A program made the position numbers and the translations under genes. A stretch of DNA of 64,000 nt from Bradyrhizobium sp. (GTDB taxonomy: Bacteria; Pseudomonadota; Alphaproteobacteria; Rhizobiales; Xanthobacteraceae): NCBI RefSeq assembly GCF_022844465.1, contig NZ_JALHLP010000016.1, forward strand, positions 1 through 64,000. The letters run 5' to 3'. This document shows positions 37,739 through 46,475 of the stretch, piece by piece. The notes below the pieces were generated by a model that was not told the origin of the DNA, ran no database searches, and saw only the letters and a program-made list of their open reading frames with translations. The stretch's first letter is position 1; each line of letters starts with the position of its first letter.

Positions 37739-38413
37739 ATGAATAGTGCTGCACATTACCATCTGGTGATTGCTGACGATCACCCGCTGTTCCGTGGCGC
37801 GCTGCGTGCCGCGATCGACGGACTATTTGACCGGGTCACGATTGCGGAGGCCGGCTCGTTCGACGAAGTCACCAAGCTGCTGGAAGACGACGGCGAGGTC
37901 GACCTTGTTTTGCTCGATCTCGCGATGCCGGGCGTGCGCGGATTTTCCGGTCTGATGTATTTGCGCGCGCAATATCCGAGCGTGCCGGTCGTGATGGTGT
38001 CTGGCAATGACGACCCGGCGGTGATCCGCCGCTGCATCGATTTTGGCGGCGCTGGGTTCATTCCAAAAACCTTGGGCACCGAGGCAATCCGCGCCGCAAT
38101 CATGTGCGTGCTTGCAGGCGGCGTCTGGACGCCGCCCGATGTCGATCTCGGCGCGGGGGCCGATGCTGCCAGCGCGGATTTGCTGGCGCGGCTGGTGTCG
38201 CTGACGCCGCAGCAGGTTCGCGTCTTGATGATGTTGTCGAGCGGGCTGCTCAACAAGCAGATCGCCTATGAGCTGCGCGTCTCCGAGGCGACCGTCAAGG
38301 CGCATGTTTCGGCGATCCTGCAAAAGCTCAATGTCGAAAGCCGCACCCAGGCGGTCATCGCCGCCTCCAAGATCGAACAGGGCGCGTTCATGACCGCCGC
38401 GGCGCGCGTTTAG
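37739..38413 (+). CDS. crbR: NarL/FixJ-family response regulator (CrbR-like)
   Basis: A 224-residue regulator. The receiver domain has the acidic pair in LVIADDHPLF and the phospho-Asp in LVLLDLAMPG. The C-terminal LuxR helix-turn-helix reads LTPQQVRVLMMLSSGLLNKQIAYELRVSEATVKAHVSAIL. Its position, convergent with an SLC5-fused hybrid kinase and divergent from an ActP-like symporter operon, matches the CrbSR system that controls acetate uptake and activation genes in other Proteobacteria. The symbol rests on context. Confidence 0.85.
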   Translation: MNSAAHYHLVIADDHPLFRGALRAAIDGLFDRVTIAEAGSFDEVTKLLEDDGEVDLVLLDLAMPGVRGFSGLMYLRAQYPSVPVVMVSGNDDPAVIRRCIDFGGAGFIPKTLGTEAIRAAIMCVLAGGVWTPPDVDLGAGADAASADLLARLVSLTPQQVRVLMMLSSGLLNKQIAYELRVSEATVKAHVSAILQKLNVESRTQAVIAASKIEQGAFMTAAARV

Positions 38414-38472
38414 TTCGCAATAATATTATGGGCGTGCAATTCTGACGCAGTCAGATGAATGCCGCTGACACA

Positions 38473-41400
38473 TTACTCGGCGGCAACCGCGCGTTTGATC
38501 AGTGCTTGCGAAATCAAGGCGCGCAGCGCGGCGGGTTTCAGCGGCTTGTAAAGCAACAGGACATCGTGCGCCCTGGCCTGGTCGCGGATGCTCGGGCTGC
38601 GATCGGCGGTAATCAAGATTGCGCCGAGGTCGGCGTGGTAGCGCTGCCGCAGCGCCAGGATGGCTTCAAGGCCATTGCCTTCGTCCAGGTGGTAGTCGAC
38701 CAGGAGAATGCGCGGCGTGACGGCGGCCTCGACGATGGCTGCGATCGCGGTTGCAAGGTCCGGCGCCTTGAGCACCCGGCAGCCCCAGCCGCTGAGCACC
38801 AGCTCCATGCCGTTGAGAATGGCGCTGTCGTTGTCGATGCATACCGCCACAACGCCGTTGAGCTGTCCGCGATCGATCCCGAGCGCCGGTCGCGATGGTG
38901 CGCGAACCGCTGCGTGCGCGGCGAGCGGAACCTCGATCGAAAAATGCGAGCCGCGCGCGACGGTGGAATCGACCTCGACCTTGTGGTCGAGCACACGCGC
39001 GATCCGCTCCACAATCGAAAGCCCGAGCCCGAGCCCGCGCGCCACCTTGGCGCCTTCGTCGAGCCGATGAAACTCTTGAAAGATGATTTGCCGTTTGGAC
39101 GCCGGAATGCCAAGCCCGGTATCGTAGACGTCAATGCGCAAGACTTTGCCGTGTCGCCGGCAGCCGACCAGCACGCGGCCTTCCGACGTATATTTGATGG
39201 CGTTCGATACTAGATTTTGCAAAAGCCGCCGCAGCAGCCGGCGGTCCGACCACACCGTCAGCGAGCAGCGCACAAAGTCGAGTTGCAGACGTTTGCCGTG
39301 AGCGAGCGGCGTGAACTCGACTTCGAGCTGACGCAATATATCGTCGATATGGAAGTTGACGAATTCCGGTTTCATCGCTCCGGTATCGAGGCGCGAAATG
39401 TCGAGCAGCGCGCCGATGATTTCCTCGACTGCGTCGAGCGAGGCATCGATATTGTCTACGAGCTGGGAGGTCTCGCCGCTGCCCTGACGTTCGATCAGGC
39501 TGGTGACATAGAGCCGCGCGGCGTTGAGCGGTTGCAGAATGTCGTGGCTGGCGGCGGCGAGAAAATGGGTCTTTGAAATATTGGCCTGCTCGGCGCCGGC
39601 CTTGGCGTGCGCGAGTTCGGTATTGAGGTGGGTCAGTTCTTCGGTGCGTTCCCGCACGCGCCGTTCCAGCGTCTCGTTGGCGCGTTCCAGTTCTTCGGCC
39701 GCCTTCACGCTGGCGGTAATGTCGGTGAAGGTCGTGACGATGCCGCCGTCGGGCATGGGGTTGGCGCGCACTTCCATCACCAGGTCGCTTTCGGGAACGC
39801 GCTCCAGGAACGGCAGGCTCGACGAAACATATTGCTTTGTCAGGCCCTGGACGATCGCTTCCACCGAGGCCGCGGTGGGATAATTGCGCCGCGCATTGAA
39901 GCGAAGAATTTCGTCGAGCGCAGTCCCGACTCGCGTGAGTTGCGGCGGCAATGCCAGAATGTCGCCGAATTGCCGGTTCCAGCAGATCAGGTGCAGGTCC
40001 TTGTTGAAGATCGCAATGCCCTGGCGGACGTGATCGAGCGCGGTCTGGAGGATTTCGCGATTGTAGTGGATCGCGGTGTTGGTGTCGTCGAGCAGCTTCA
40101 GCGCGGCCTTGGTCGAGACCGTGCGTTTGCGCAGCAGCAGCGACAGCACCAGGCGCGACGAGGAGGTGCCGATGGCGGAGGCAAGCATGTGTTCGGCATA
40201 GCGGATCAACTGGAAATCGGCTTCGGCCGTGGGGTCGAGCGGAATGCCGCGCGTAACGGCATAGCTGCCGAAGGATATCTTGGTGCGCTCCTCGCCGAGA
40301 TAGCGCGCGACCGTGGCGCTGAGCTCTTCGACCGTGACGGTCGGGCGCCACAGGCGGAAGCTCGGGGCGATTGGGGTCAGATCGGAGGGCACGAACACAT
40401 CGCCCTGCAAGCGTTCGATGGGCGCAGGCGCGCGGCTCAGCGAGAAGCCGACATAGGCGATCACATTCAGGCCGAGGCTCCAAACCACGCCATGGACCAG
40501 CGGCGGCAGTTCCAGTCCAAACAGCGCCCGCGGCCGCAGCCAAGCCATGCCCCAAGGCCCATCGCTCAGCACGGCGATACTGACGATGCCGGCGTCGGCG
40601 AAGCTCGGCAGCAGCATGGTATAGGCCCAGGTCGCGATGCCGATGGTCATGCCGGCCATTGCGCCGCGCGCGGTTGCCCGCCGCCAAAACAGGCCGCCGA
40701 AAAACGCCGGCGCAAGCTGGGCGATGGCGGCGAACGACAAGAGACCGATGGAAGCGAGTTGCGCGGCGCCGGCCGAGCGGTAGTACAGATAGGCCAGCAG
40801 TAGAATGACGACGATGGCGACGCGCCGCACCGTGAGCAGCATGCGGCCGACATCGGCGCTCTCGGTGATCATGCGTTGGCGGCGCTTGAGCAAGAGCGGC
40901 ATCACGATGTCGTTCGACACCATGATCGCCAAGGCGATCGACTCGACGATCACCATGGCGGTCGCCGCGGACAGCCCGCCGACAAAGGCGATAAGCGTCA
41001 GGAGTTCCGATTTGGCGGCAAGCGGCAGCGCCAGCACATACATATCGCTGTCGACGCTGCCGGTCGGAAAGGTCAACATGCCCGCGAGCGCGATCGGCAG
41101 CACGAACAGATTGATCAGCACGAGATACAGCGGGAACAGCCATGCCGCGCGCTTGATCTCGCGCGCGTTGTGGTTTTCGACCACGGTGACATGAAATTGG
41201 CGCGGCAGCAGCAGGATCGCAATCAATGACAACAGCGTCATCGCGGCGATCGTGCCGAACGGATAGTCGCGGTTGAGGATCGCGGCGGTATCGGTGTGTT
41301 GCATCGCTTGGGAGAAGAGCGCCGCCGGCCCGTCGAACATCCAGAACGTGACGAATACGCCCACCGCCAGAAACGCGATGAGCTTGACCAGCGATTCCGC

Positions 41401-41994
41401 CGCCACCGCCAGGATCAGCCCGTCCTGATGTTCGGTGGCGTCGATCTGACGGGTGCCGAATAAGATGGCGAAAGCCGCCATCGACAAGGTGACAAACAGC
41501 GCGATGTCGCCGACCAGCGGCAGATTGGCCACGAAGTCGGGTCGCACGTCGCCGATGATGGTGCCCAGCGAGGTTGAAACGGCCTTGAGTTGCAGCGCGA
41601 TGTAGGGGATGATGCTGATGATGGCGATCAGCGCGACCGTTGCAGCAACCGCCTGCGATTTGCCGTAGCGGGCGGCGGTGAAGTCGGCGATCGAGGTGAT
41701 GTTCTGCGCCTTGGCAAGCCGCACGACGCGCATGATGAACGGATAGCAAAGGCCGATCATCACGATCGGCCCGATATAGATCGCCAGGAATTCGATCCCG
41801 GAGCGCGAGGCGAGGCCGACCGAACCGAAGAAGGTCCAGGATGTGCAGTAGATCGCCAGCGACAGCGGGTAGATCAGGTGCCGCGTGCGGCCTTCGGGGC
41901 GAAATCGACGCGCGCGATCGCCATAGCTTGCGACCACGAACAAGAGGCCGATATAGCCGAGCGCGACAGCAATGACGACCCAGCCTTGCAGCAT
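38473..41994 (-). CDS. crbS: SLC5-fused hybrid sensor histidine kinase (CrbS-like)
   Basis: A 1173-residue protein. The first ~500 residues form an SSS/SLC5 transporter-like domain with about 13 helices. A PAS-like segment (IAIFNKDLHLICWNRQFG) and coiled coil follow, then HisKA with the phospho-His in HFLAAASHDILQPLNAARLY, HATPase (LVSNAIKYTSEGRVLVG, GLGLGLSIVERI) and a terminal receiver domain (phospho-Asp in ILLVDYHLDEG). This is the CrbS/CbrA layout. With the nearby LuxR regulator and symporter it probably senses carboxylate flux. Confidence 0.92.
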   Translation of the reverse strand: MLQGWVVIAVALGYIGLLFVVASYGDRARRFRPEGRTRHLIYPLSLAIYCTSWTFFGSVGLASRSGIEFLAIYIGPIVMIGLCYPFIMRVVRLAKAQNITSIADFTAARYGKSQAVAATVALIAIISIIPYIALQLKAVSTSLGTIIGDVRPDFVANLPLVGDIALFVTLSMAAFAILFGTRQIDATEHQDGLILAVAAESLVKLIAFLAVGVFVTFWMFDGPAALFSQAMQHTDTAAILNRDYPFGTIAAMTLLSLIAILLLPRQFHVTVVENHNAREIKRAAWLFPLYLVLINLFVLPIALAGMLTFPTGSVDSDMYVLALPLAAKSELLTLIAFVGGLSAATAMVIVESIALAIMVSNDIVMPLLLKRRQRMITESADVGRMLLTVRRVAIVVILLLAYLYYRSAGAAQLASIGLLSFAAIAQLAPAFFGGLFWRRATARGAMAGMTIGIATWAYTMLLPSFADAGIVSIAVLSDGPWGMAWLRPRALFGLELPPLVHGVVWSLGLNVIAYVGFSLSRAPAPIERLQGDVFVPSDLTPIAPSFRLWRPTVTVEELSATVARYLGEERTKISFGSYAVTRGIPLDPTAEADFQLIRYAEHMLASAIGTSSSRLVLSLLLRKRTVSTKAALKLLDDTNTAIHYNREILQTALDHVRQGIAIFNKDLHLICWNRQFGDILALPPQLTRVGTALDEILRFNARRNYPTAASVEAIVQGLTKQYVSSSLPFLERVPESDLVMEVRANPMPDGGIVTTFTDITASVKAAEELERANETLERRVRERTEELTHLNTELAHAKAGAEQANISKTHFLAAASHDILQPLNAARLYVTSLIERQGSGETSQLVDNIDASLDAVEEIIGALLDISRLDTGAMKPEFVNFHIDDILRQLEVEFTPLAHGKRLQLDFVRCSLTVWSDRRLLRRLLQNLVSNAIKYTSEGRVLVGCRRHGKVLRIDVYDTGLGIPASKRQIIFQEFHRLDEGAKVARGLGLGLSIVERIARVLDHKVEVDSTVARGSHFSIEVPLAAHAAVRAPSRPALGIDRGQLNGVVAVCIDNDSAILNGMELVLSGWGCRVLKAPDLATAIAAIVEAAVTPRILLVDYHLDEGNGLEAILALRQRYHADLGAILITADRSPSIRDQARAHDVLLLYKPLKPAALRALISQALIKRAVAAE

Positions 41995-42043
41995 GATCGA
42001 TCCCGCGCCACTTTGGACGCAAGGCCTCCCAGGTTGTTTGATG

Positions 42044-42374
42044 CTAGTGCCGCCGATCTGAAGTTCCTATACCACCCGCGGCAATTTCGGTTAGGAACTT
42101 CAGATCGAAAAGCGGCACTAGGATCGTAGCGTTACTAATGCCCTGTGGTTTCCGAAGTTCGTATAGGTGGTCGCAGCGAGGTATCACGAACTTCGGAAAC
42201 CGGGCGCTCGTGGTCCGATTCTAACATTCGCATTCCATTTCCGCGCGCGATTTTACGAATGTTAGAATCAAAGGACCACTAGCAAGTATAGGCTGCTAGT
42301 GGAGTTTTGGATTTGACATTCGCATCGCGTGCTTGCTGCCAGGTGGGTAGCGAATGTCAAATCCACTCCACTAG
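42044..42374. repeat. Four consecutive long palindromic units
   Basis: Four different hairpin-forming units sit side by side: 42044-42121 (arms CTAGTGCCGC/GCGGCACTAG plus GATCTGAAGTTCC), 42148-42201 (arms GGTTTCCGAAGTTCG), 42210-42282 (arms GTGGTCC and ATTCTAACATTCG, ending CACTAG), and 42296-42374 (arms CTAGTGGAG and GGATTTGACATTCGC). Arm sequences differ, but three units are bounded by CTAGTG/CACTAG. They lie between the CrbS-like gene and a hypothetical gene. Confidence 0.9.
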
Positions 42375-42451
42375 CCTAGCACGGGCGATCGGTGCGAGGG
42401 CATCTCGGCGGGGTGCGCGCGGGGCGTTAATCTTTGGCTTAAGGAGCGGCG

Positions 42452-43090
42452 ATGGGTTTTTTCGATCTGTTCCGGCGCTCCCCCGCCATTGTGGAGGCGG
42501 GCGCGCTTGCCGAATTCATCGATCGGAACGCGGCCTTTCTGGTGCAAAAGGGCATGTATGAATATTCCCGCGCCCGCGCCGGGCACTATGCCAAGGTGCT
42601 GCTGCGTGAGCCGGAATTCCTGATCGCCATGGAGAGTGCGCGCTGGCAGGCCTATCCCTTGGGCCTCGCGATGGTCGGCGAAATGGTTGAGAAGGTCCTC
42701 AATCCGCACATTGCCGCCGATCGACGCGCCGGCATCGATGCGCTGGCGGGGCTCGTGTTGTCGGTATTCGATCGTTATCCGATCCCGGAACCATTTGATG
42801 CGCCGACCTGGGAGGGCGAACGCCGTGAACTCGCCCGGCAACTCGAACTGATCGGGCTGCATCCGCCCAAGCCGGTCAAGGACATCCCGGTGCCATTTGC
42901 GAAGCGCTATTTCGACCTGATGCCGATCCACCAAAAGCTGCGCGCCCCGGACTATCCCTCCATCACCAACTATCTGCGGGTTTCGCTGATCAATATTCAT
43001 GACAGGCTGGTCGATTGCCTGGACGGCGCCGCGGCGGCGCAATCGCTGCTGGCCGGAAACGCCGATCGGCGGCGCGCGCCGGACCGGTGA
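42452..43090 (+). CDS. Conserved hypothetical protein
   Basis: A 212-residue cytosolic, mostly helical protein beginning MGFFDLFRRSPAIVEAG. A central YEYSRARAGHYAKVLL region and a later PVPFAKRYFDLMPIHQKLRAPDYPSITNYLRVSL region look conserved in type. It has no signal peptide or known motif. Start ATG 42452 follows AAGGAGCGGCG. Function is unknown. Confidence 0.7.
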   Translation: MGFFDLFRRSPAIVEAGALAEFIDRNAAFLVQKGMYEYSRARAGHYAKVLLREPEFLIAMESARWQAYPLGLAMVGEMVEKVLNPHIAADRRAGIDALAGLVLSVFDRYPIPEPFDAPTWEGERRELARQLELIGLHPPKPVKDIPVPFAKRYFDLMPIHQKLRAPDYPSITNYLRVSLINIHDRLVDCLDGAAAAQSLLAGNADRRRAPDR

Positions 43091-43189
43091 CACTCGGTTA
43101 ACGATACCGCGCAATTGGCCGCTATGGTGAAAGGCCGGTTCACCTTTCCATTGGAGGATGCCGCAAAGCTTTCACAAAGGCGGCGCTCG

Positions 43190-43690
43190 ATGGGTTGCAA
43201 ACGATCGCTGGCGATCGGTCTGATTGGCTGCGTGCTCGGCGCGTCGATGGCGTGCGCGGATCGCGCGCCGGTGCGGGTTATTCCCGGCCGGCCCGGCGTG
43301 CCGGTGGTGATCAACGGCTACGATGCCTCCTATACGATCGTGGAAGGCGACTGGGGCTTGTCGCGTCCCGGGCACGTCCCGCAGTCGATTGTCAGCGGTC
43401 CGCTGATCGGGCCGGCGCCCTATCGCGCCAGCCCCTATTTTCCGTCGGGTGGCGGGCGTCCCGGCTACGGCCGCCGCGAGGTCGAGCCGCCGCCGGATCG
43501 GCAATTGCCGCCGCCGGCGCCAAGCTATTATCGCGAATGGGGCACCCAGTCGCCGGCAATGCCGGCCACGCTCGATCCGCCGGCCGAACCGCCGCCGATC
43601 ATTACCGCGCCGACCATTGTCATACCGGATCACCGGCTGCACCGCGATCATCGCGGGCGGATCCAGCGCCACTATCGCCACCAACCGTAA
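43190..43690 (+). CDS. Secreted Pro-rich hypothetical protein
   Basis: A 166-residue protein with a signal sequence (MGCKRSLAIGLIGCVLGASMACA), either type I or lipoprotein-like with Cys at several sites. The remainder is Pro/Gly/Arg-rich, including GRPGVPVVINGYDASYTIVEGDWG, and ends in a His/Arg-rich tail. The longer frame to 43115 lacks a leader. It is followed by a second small secreted protein. Confidence 0.65.
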   Translation: MGCKRSLAIGLIGCVLGASMACADRAPVRVIPGRPGVPVVINGYDASYTIVEGDWGLSRPGHVPQSIVSGPLIGPAPYRASPYFPSGGGRPGYGRREVEPPPDRQLPPPAPSYYREWGTQSPAMPATLDPPAEPPPIITAPTIVIPDHRLHRDHRGRIQRHYRHQP

Positions 43691-43719
43691 TCGACGCATT
43701 GCAAAGCCGAGGGACCACG

Positions 43720-43950
43720 ATGCTCCGACAGCTATTTTCCATCGCGACCGCCACCGCCACCATCGTCATCGCGACCGTCACGATGGCGGATTCATCCGAG
43801 CGGCGGCGGATCTATATTGTCGATCGCGGTCCGGTCTATTCCGGTCCGGGTATTTACACCAAGCCGACGATCGCGCGGCCGCGCCGGCTGCCGGACTATC
43901 CGTATGTCGGTCCGGTGCATTTTCGCGCTCTGCCGTCGTATCGGCTCTAA
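43720..43950 (+). CDS. Small secreted hypothetical protein
   Basis: A 76-residue protein: a signal-like hydrophobic start (MLRQLFSIATATATIVIATV), then a Tyr/Pro/Arg-rich mature part (RRRIYIVDRGPVYSGPGIY, LPDYPYVGPVHF). It lies 29 bases after the preceding secreted protein gene and shares its YxxGPV-type composition, suggesting related roles. It converges on rlmB. Confidence 0.65.
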   Translation: MLRQLFSIATATATIVIATVTMADSSERRRIYIVDRGPVYSGPGIYTKPTIARPRRLPDYPYVGPVHFRALPSYRL

Positions 43951-43958
43951 CGCGCCGA

Positions 43959-44852
43959 TCAGGCCAGCCGCTGGGCGGCGATATAGAGCGCGAGCGCCGC
44001 GGCATTCGACACATTGAGCGATTTGATCTTGCCCGGCAGCTCGATCCGGCCGACATGGTCGCAGCTTTCGCGCGTCAATTGCCGCAGACCCTTACCCTCC
44101 GCGCCCAGCACCAGCGCCAGCGGTGCGCGCATCGGCACATCGCCCAGCGCGCGCTCGCTCTCGGCGTCGAGGCCGACCAACAGATAGCCGCGCTCCTGCA
44201 ATTCACTCATGGCGCGCGCGAGATTTTGCACGGTGACGATCGGCACATGTTCGAGCGCGCCGGAGGCGGCCTTGGCCAGTGCGCCGGTCGCTTCGGGACT
44301 ATGGCGCGCGGTGGTGATGACGGCGGCGACGTCAAAGCCGGCGGCGGTGCGCAGGATCGCGCCGACATTATGCGGATCGGTGATCTGGTCGAGCACCAGC
44401 ACCGGGCCGCTGATATCGGCCAGCGCGGGCGCGGGCAGGGGGTCGGTTTCGAGGTAAAGGCCCTGATGTACCGCGTCCGGCGTCAGCCGCTCGGCAATCG
44501 CCGTGGGTCGCACCACTTGCGGCGACGCCTTGACGCCTTCCTCGGTGAGGCGGCGGGCGGTGTTTTCGGTCGCCAGCAGCAGATGAATCCGGCGCGCCGG
44601 GTTCGCCAGCGCGGCTACGACGGTGTGCCAGCCATAAAGCACGGTGCGATGCTCCGGCCGCAGGCTGTCGCGCCGGGCGCGTTCGAAGCGGGCGCGCCGG
44701 TCGCGCTGCTCATGGGTGGTGCCGGGCTTGGATCCCGGTTTTGCGCCGGGTTTGGCACTGGGTTTGGAGACCGGTTTGGAGTCGAATGGGGCACCGCGAT
44801 GGGTACCCGGTCGCGTCGCCGGTTCTGGCCGGCTTTTCGGTCGATCGCGCAT
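43959..44852 (-). CDS. rlmB: 23S rRNA (guanosine-2'-O-)-methyltransferase RlmB
   Basis: A 297-residue SpoU/TrmH-family methyltransferase. The Lys/Pro-rich N-terminal extension contains a repeated KPxxKPG pattern. An SpoU_sub_bind domain starts at LYGWHTVVAALANPARR. The catalytic SPOUT domain carries PVLVLDQITDPHNVGAILRTAA, LVLGAEGKGLRQL and LNVSNAAALALYIA motifs. It methylates G2251 of 23S rRNA. Confidence 0.93.
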   Translation of the reverse strand: MRDRPKSRPEPATRPGTHRGAPFDSKPVSKPSAKPGAKPGSKPGTTHEQRDRRARFERARRDSLRPEHRTVLYGWHTVVAALANPARRIHLLLATENTARRLTEEGVKASPQVVRPTAIAERLTPDAVHQGLYLETDPLPAPALADISGPVLVLDQITDPHNVGAILRTAAGFDVAAVITTARHSPEATGALAKAASGALEHVPIVTVQNLARAMSELQERGYLLVGLDAESERALGDVPMRAPLALVLGAEGKGLRQLTRESCDHVGRIELPGKIKSLNVSNAAALALYIAAQRLA

Positions 44853-45084
44853 TGTGGGTACCCCTTCTGCTCGATGACCTAGCGGCGATGCCGCGCCACC
44901 GCAAGTCAGAGCAAAATCGCCCCGCGGGTGGCCCATCCCGCGGGTAGCCCATGGGCGGCCAAACTTGTTTGGTTGACTTGTTTGATTGACTTGGACCGGG
45001 GCCCTCCCCATAAAACGCCCCCGATTTGTTGCTTCCCGCCGCTTTAACGAATATCTGAAGCCGGCGTTGCAAGTGGCGGAAAAT

Positions 45085-45170
45085 GGGAGAGTGTCCCGAG
45101 TGGCAAAGGGGGCGGACTGTAAATCCGCTGGCTTACGCCTTCGTAGGTTCGAGTCCTACCTCTCCCACCA
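45085..45170 (+). tRNA. tRNA-Tyr(GTA)
   Basis: A class II tRNA with a long variable arm: acceptor GGGAGAG/CTCTCCC, anticodon loop CTGTAAA (GTA at 45119-45121), T-arm GTAGGTTCGAGTCCTAC and encoded CCA. A phage integrase gene starts the other way only 22 bases after it, so the 3' end is the probable attachment site. Confidence 0.97.
45131..45170. other. Probable prophage attachment site (attL)
   Basis: The 3' part of tRNA-Tyr next to a tyrosine-integrase gene is the classic attB location. The exact core cannot be defined because the matching attR copy lies beyond the right edge of the window. Confidence 0.6.
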
Positions 45171-45192
45171 GCACCAAAAAATCTAATTGATA

Positions 45193-46296
45193 TCATTGGT
45201 CTTTTCGCTCTGACGCCCGCACCTTCCGGCGAGGTGAGGGCATAGATGTTCCAGAATCGTTCTGTTGGTCGCGCGGCGCCAGCATATGCGCCGCCGCTCC
45301 GGCCAGCCGGATGCGGTCGGCCTCCTGGGTGTAGTGCAGCGCCATCGACGTTCCGGTCCAGCCAAACAGTGCATTGAGCTGCGCCAGCGTCGCACCGTTG
45401 AGCGCCGCGCGGATGGCGGCGATCTTGCGCACGCCATGCGCGGACTTGGCGATGCCGGCGGCGCGCGCCGCCTCGCTGAAAGCATTGCCGAACGACTCCT
45501 TGGTCAAAGGCTTGCCGCGCGCGCCGACGATGAAGGTCAGGTCGCCGCATGGCCCGGCGGCCAGCGTGCGCGCCAGCACCGGCAGGATCGGGATCGTCAC
45601 TGTGACTTTGCCGCGGCTCTTTTCGGTGCGAAACGTCGCGACGCCATCGCGCACATGCTGGCGGCCGATCACCGCCGCATCGCCGCGCCGGCCGCCGGTG
45701 TAGCACAGCACATCAAACCAGACTCTTTCCTTGGTGCCGATCGGCCAGCGCCGCTCATAAGCGGCGACATCATCCTCCGTCCAGCGCGGAAAGCCTGGGC
45801 CTTTTTTGGTCTTGGGCGGCGCCACGCCCAGCGTCGGGTCCTGCCTGACCAGGCCGGCGGCGTGCGCCCAGCGGTAGAGCCCGCGCAGCGCATCCAGAAA
45901 ATGCCGCGCCTGATAGGGCGTCGCCGCGCGCCGATCGCGGCCGGCAATAATATCGGCCGCCGCCAGCGCCATCGATTCATGGCCGGCGGTCTTGAGCACG
46001 CCCTTAAAAATATTCTCGCGTTGTTTCCGGGTCGCCATCGACAGATCGCGCCAGGCGGTGGTCTCGCGGTAGCGCGCGATCAACCAGGCCACGGTGCCCG
46101 CGCTTTCGCCACGCGGCGCGGGCTTCGGCGTGCCGGCGATCGCCGCCTGATATTCGCGCTCAAATTCCGGCGAGCCATAGGCCGATCGCAGCCGTAGGCG
46201 CGGCCCGCGGTCGCGCCGGACGTACCAGGCGACCCGGCCGTGGCGGGTGACGGCGCGCTGCAAAAATGGCGGGCGTGGGCGCGGCATGGCGTCCAT
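45193..46296 (-). CDS. int: Tyrosine-family site-specific integrase
   Basis: A 367-residue phage recombinase. The N-terminal half carries the SAM-like core-binding domain; the catalytic half has R in CYTGGRRGDAAVIG, H and R in SAHGVRKIAAIRAAL, and the nucleophilic Tyr in FGWTGTSMALHYTQEADR. It begins in a TGATG overlap with the small upstream gene and ends 22 bases from tRNA-Tyr, its likely target. A GTG at 46299 is a less likely start. It is the last gene of the leftward operon. Confidence 0.95.
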   Translation of the reverse strand: MDAMPRPRPPFLQRAVTRHGRVAWYVRRDRGPRLRLRSAYGSPEFEREYQAAIAGTPKPAPRGESAGTVAWLIARYRETTAWRDLSMATRKQRENIFKGVLKTAGHESMALAAADIIAGRDRRAATPYQARHFLDALRGLYRWAHAAGLVRQDPTLGVAPPKTKKGPGFPRWTEDDVAAYERRWPIGTKERVWFDVLCYTGGRRGDAAVIGRQHVRDGVATFRTEKSRGKVTVTIPILPVLARTLAAGPCGDLTFIVGARGKPLTKESFGNAFSEAARAAGIAKSAHGVRKIAAIRAALNGATLAQLNALFGWTGTSMALHYTQEADRIRLAGAAAHMLAPRDQQNDSGTSMPSPRRKVRASERKDQ

Positions 46297-46475
46297 CACA
46301 GCACCACCGGCTGCCGCTGTGCAACGGGGGGCTCGGTGCTTTGCGGCGTCAGCCGGATCAAAATCTTGCCGCCGTCGCGGGTGGTGACCTCAACCTCGGC
46401 GGCGCCGGCTTGCTTTGCGGCGCGGATAGCGCGTGCAACATCGGCCTGGGTGATGGTGGCGCCGGTGCGTGGCAT
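46296..46475 (-). CDS. Small phage protein upstream of integrase
   Basis: A 59-residue protein starting MPRTGATITQADVARAIRAA. It has overlapping stop/start codons on both sides (TGATG with int and with the C5 methyltransferase). The ITQADVARAIRAAKQAG helix pair followed by a beta-like VEVTTRDGGKILIRL is a compact fold. Its position suggests an excisionase or directionality factor, but I do not recognise the family. Confidence 0.7.
   Translation of the reverse strand: MPRTGATITQADVARAIRAAKQAGAAEVEVTTRDGGKILIRLTPQSTEPPVAQRQPVVL

Noticed and set aside
39131-42022. 963-codon second frame within the CrbS-like gene
   Set aside because: It is Arg/His-rich and lacks any domain, as expected from frame-shifted GC-rich code.
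42044-42374. The four palindromes as a CRISPR array
   Set aside because: The units differ in sequence and have no constant repeat with variable spacers, so they are palindromic elements, not CRISPR.
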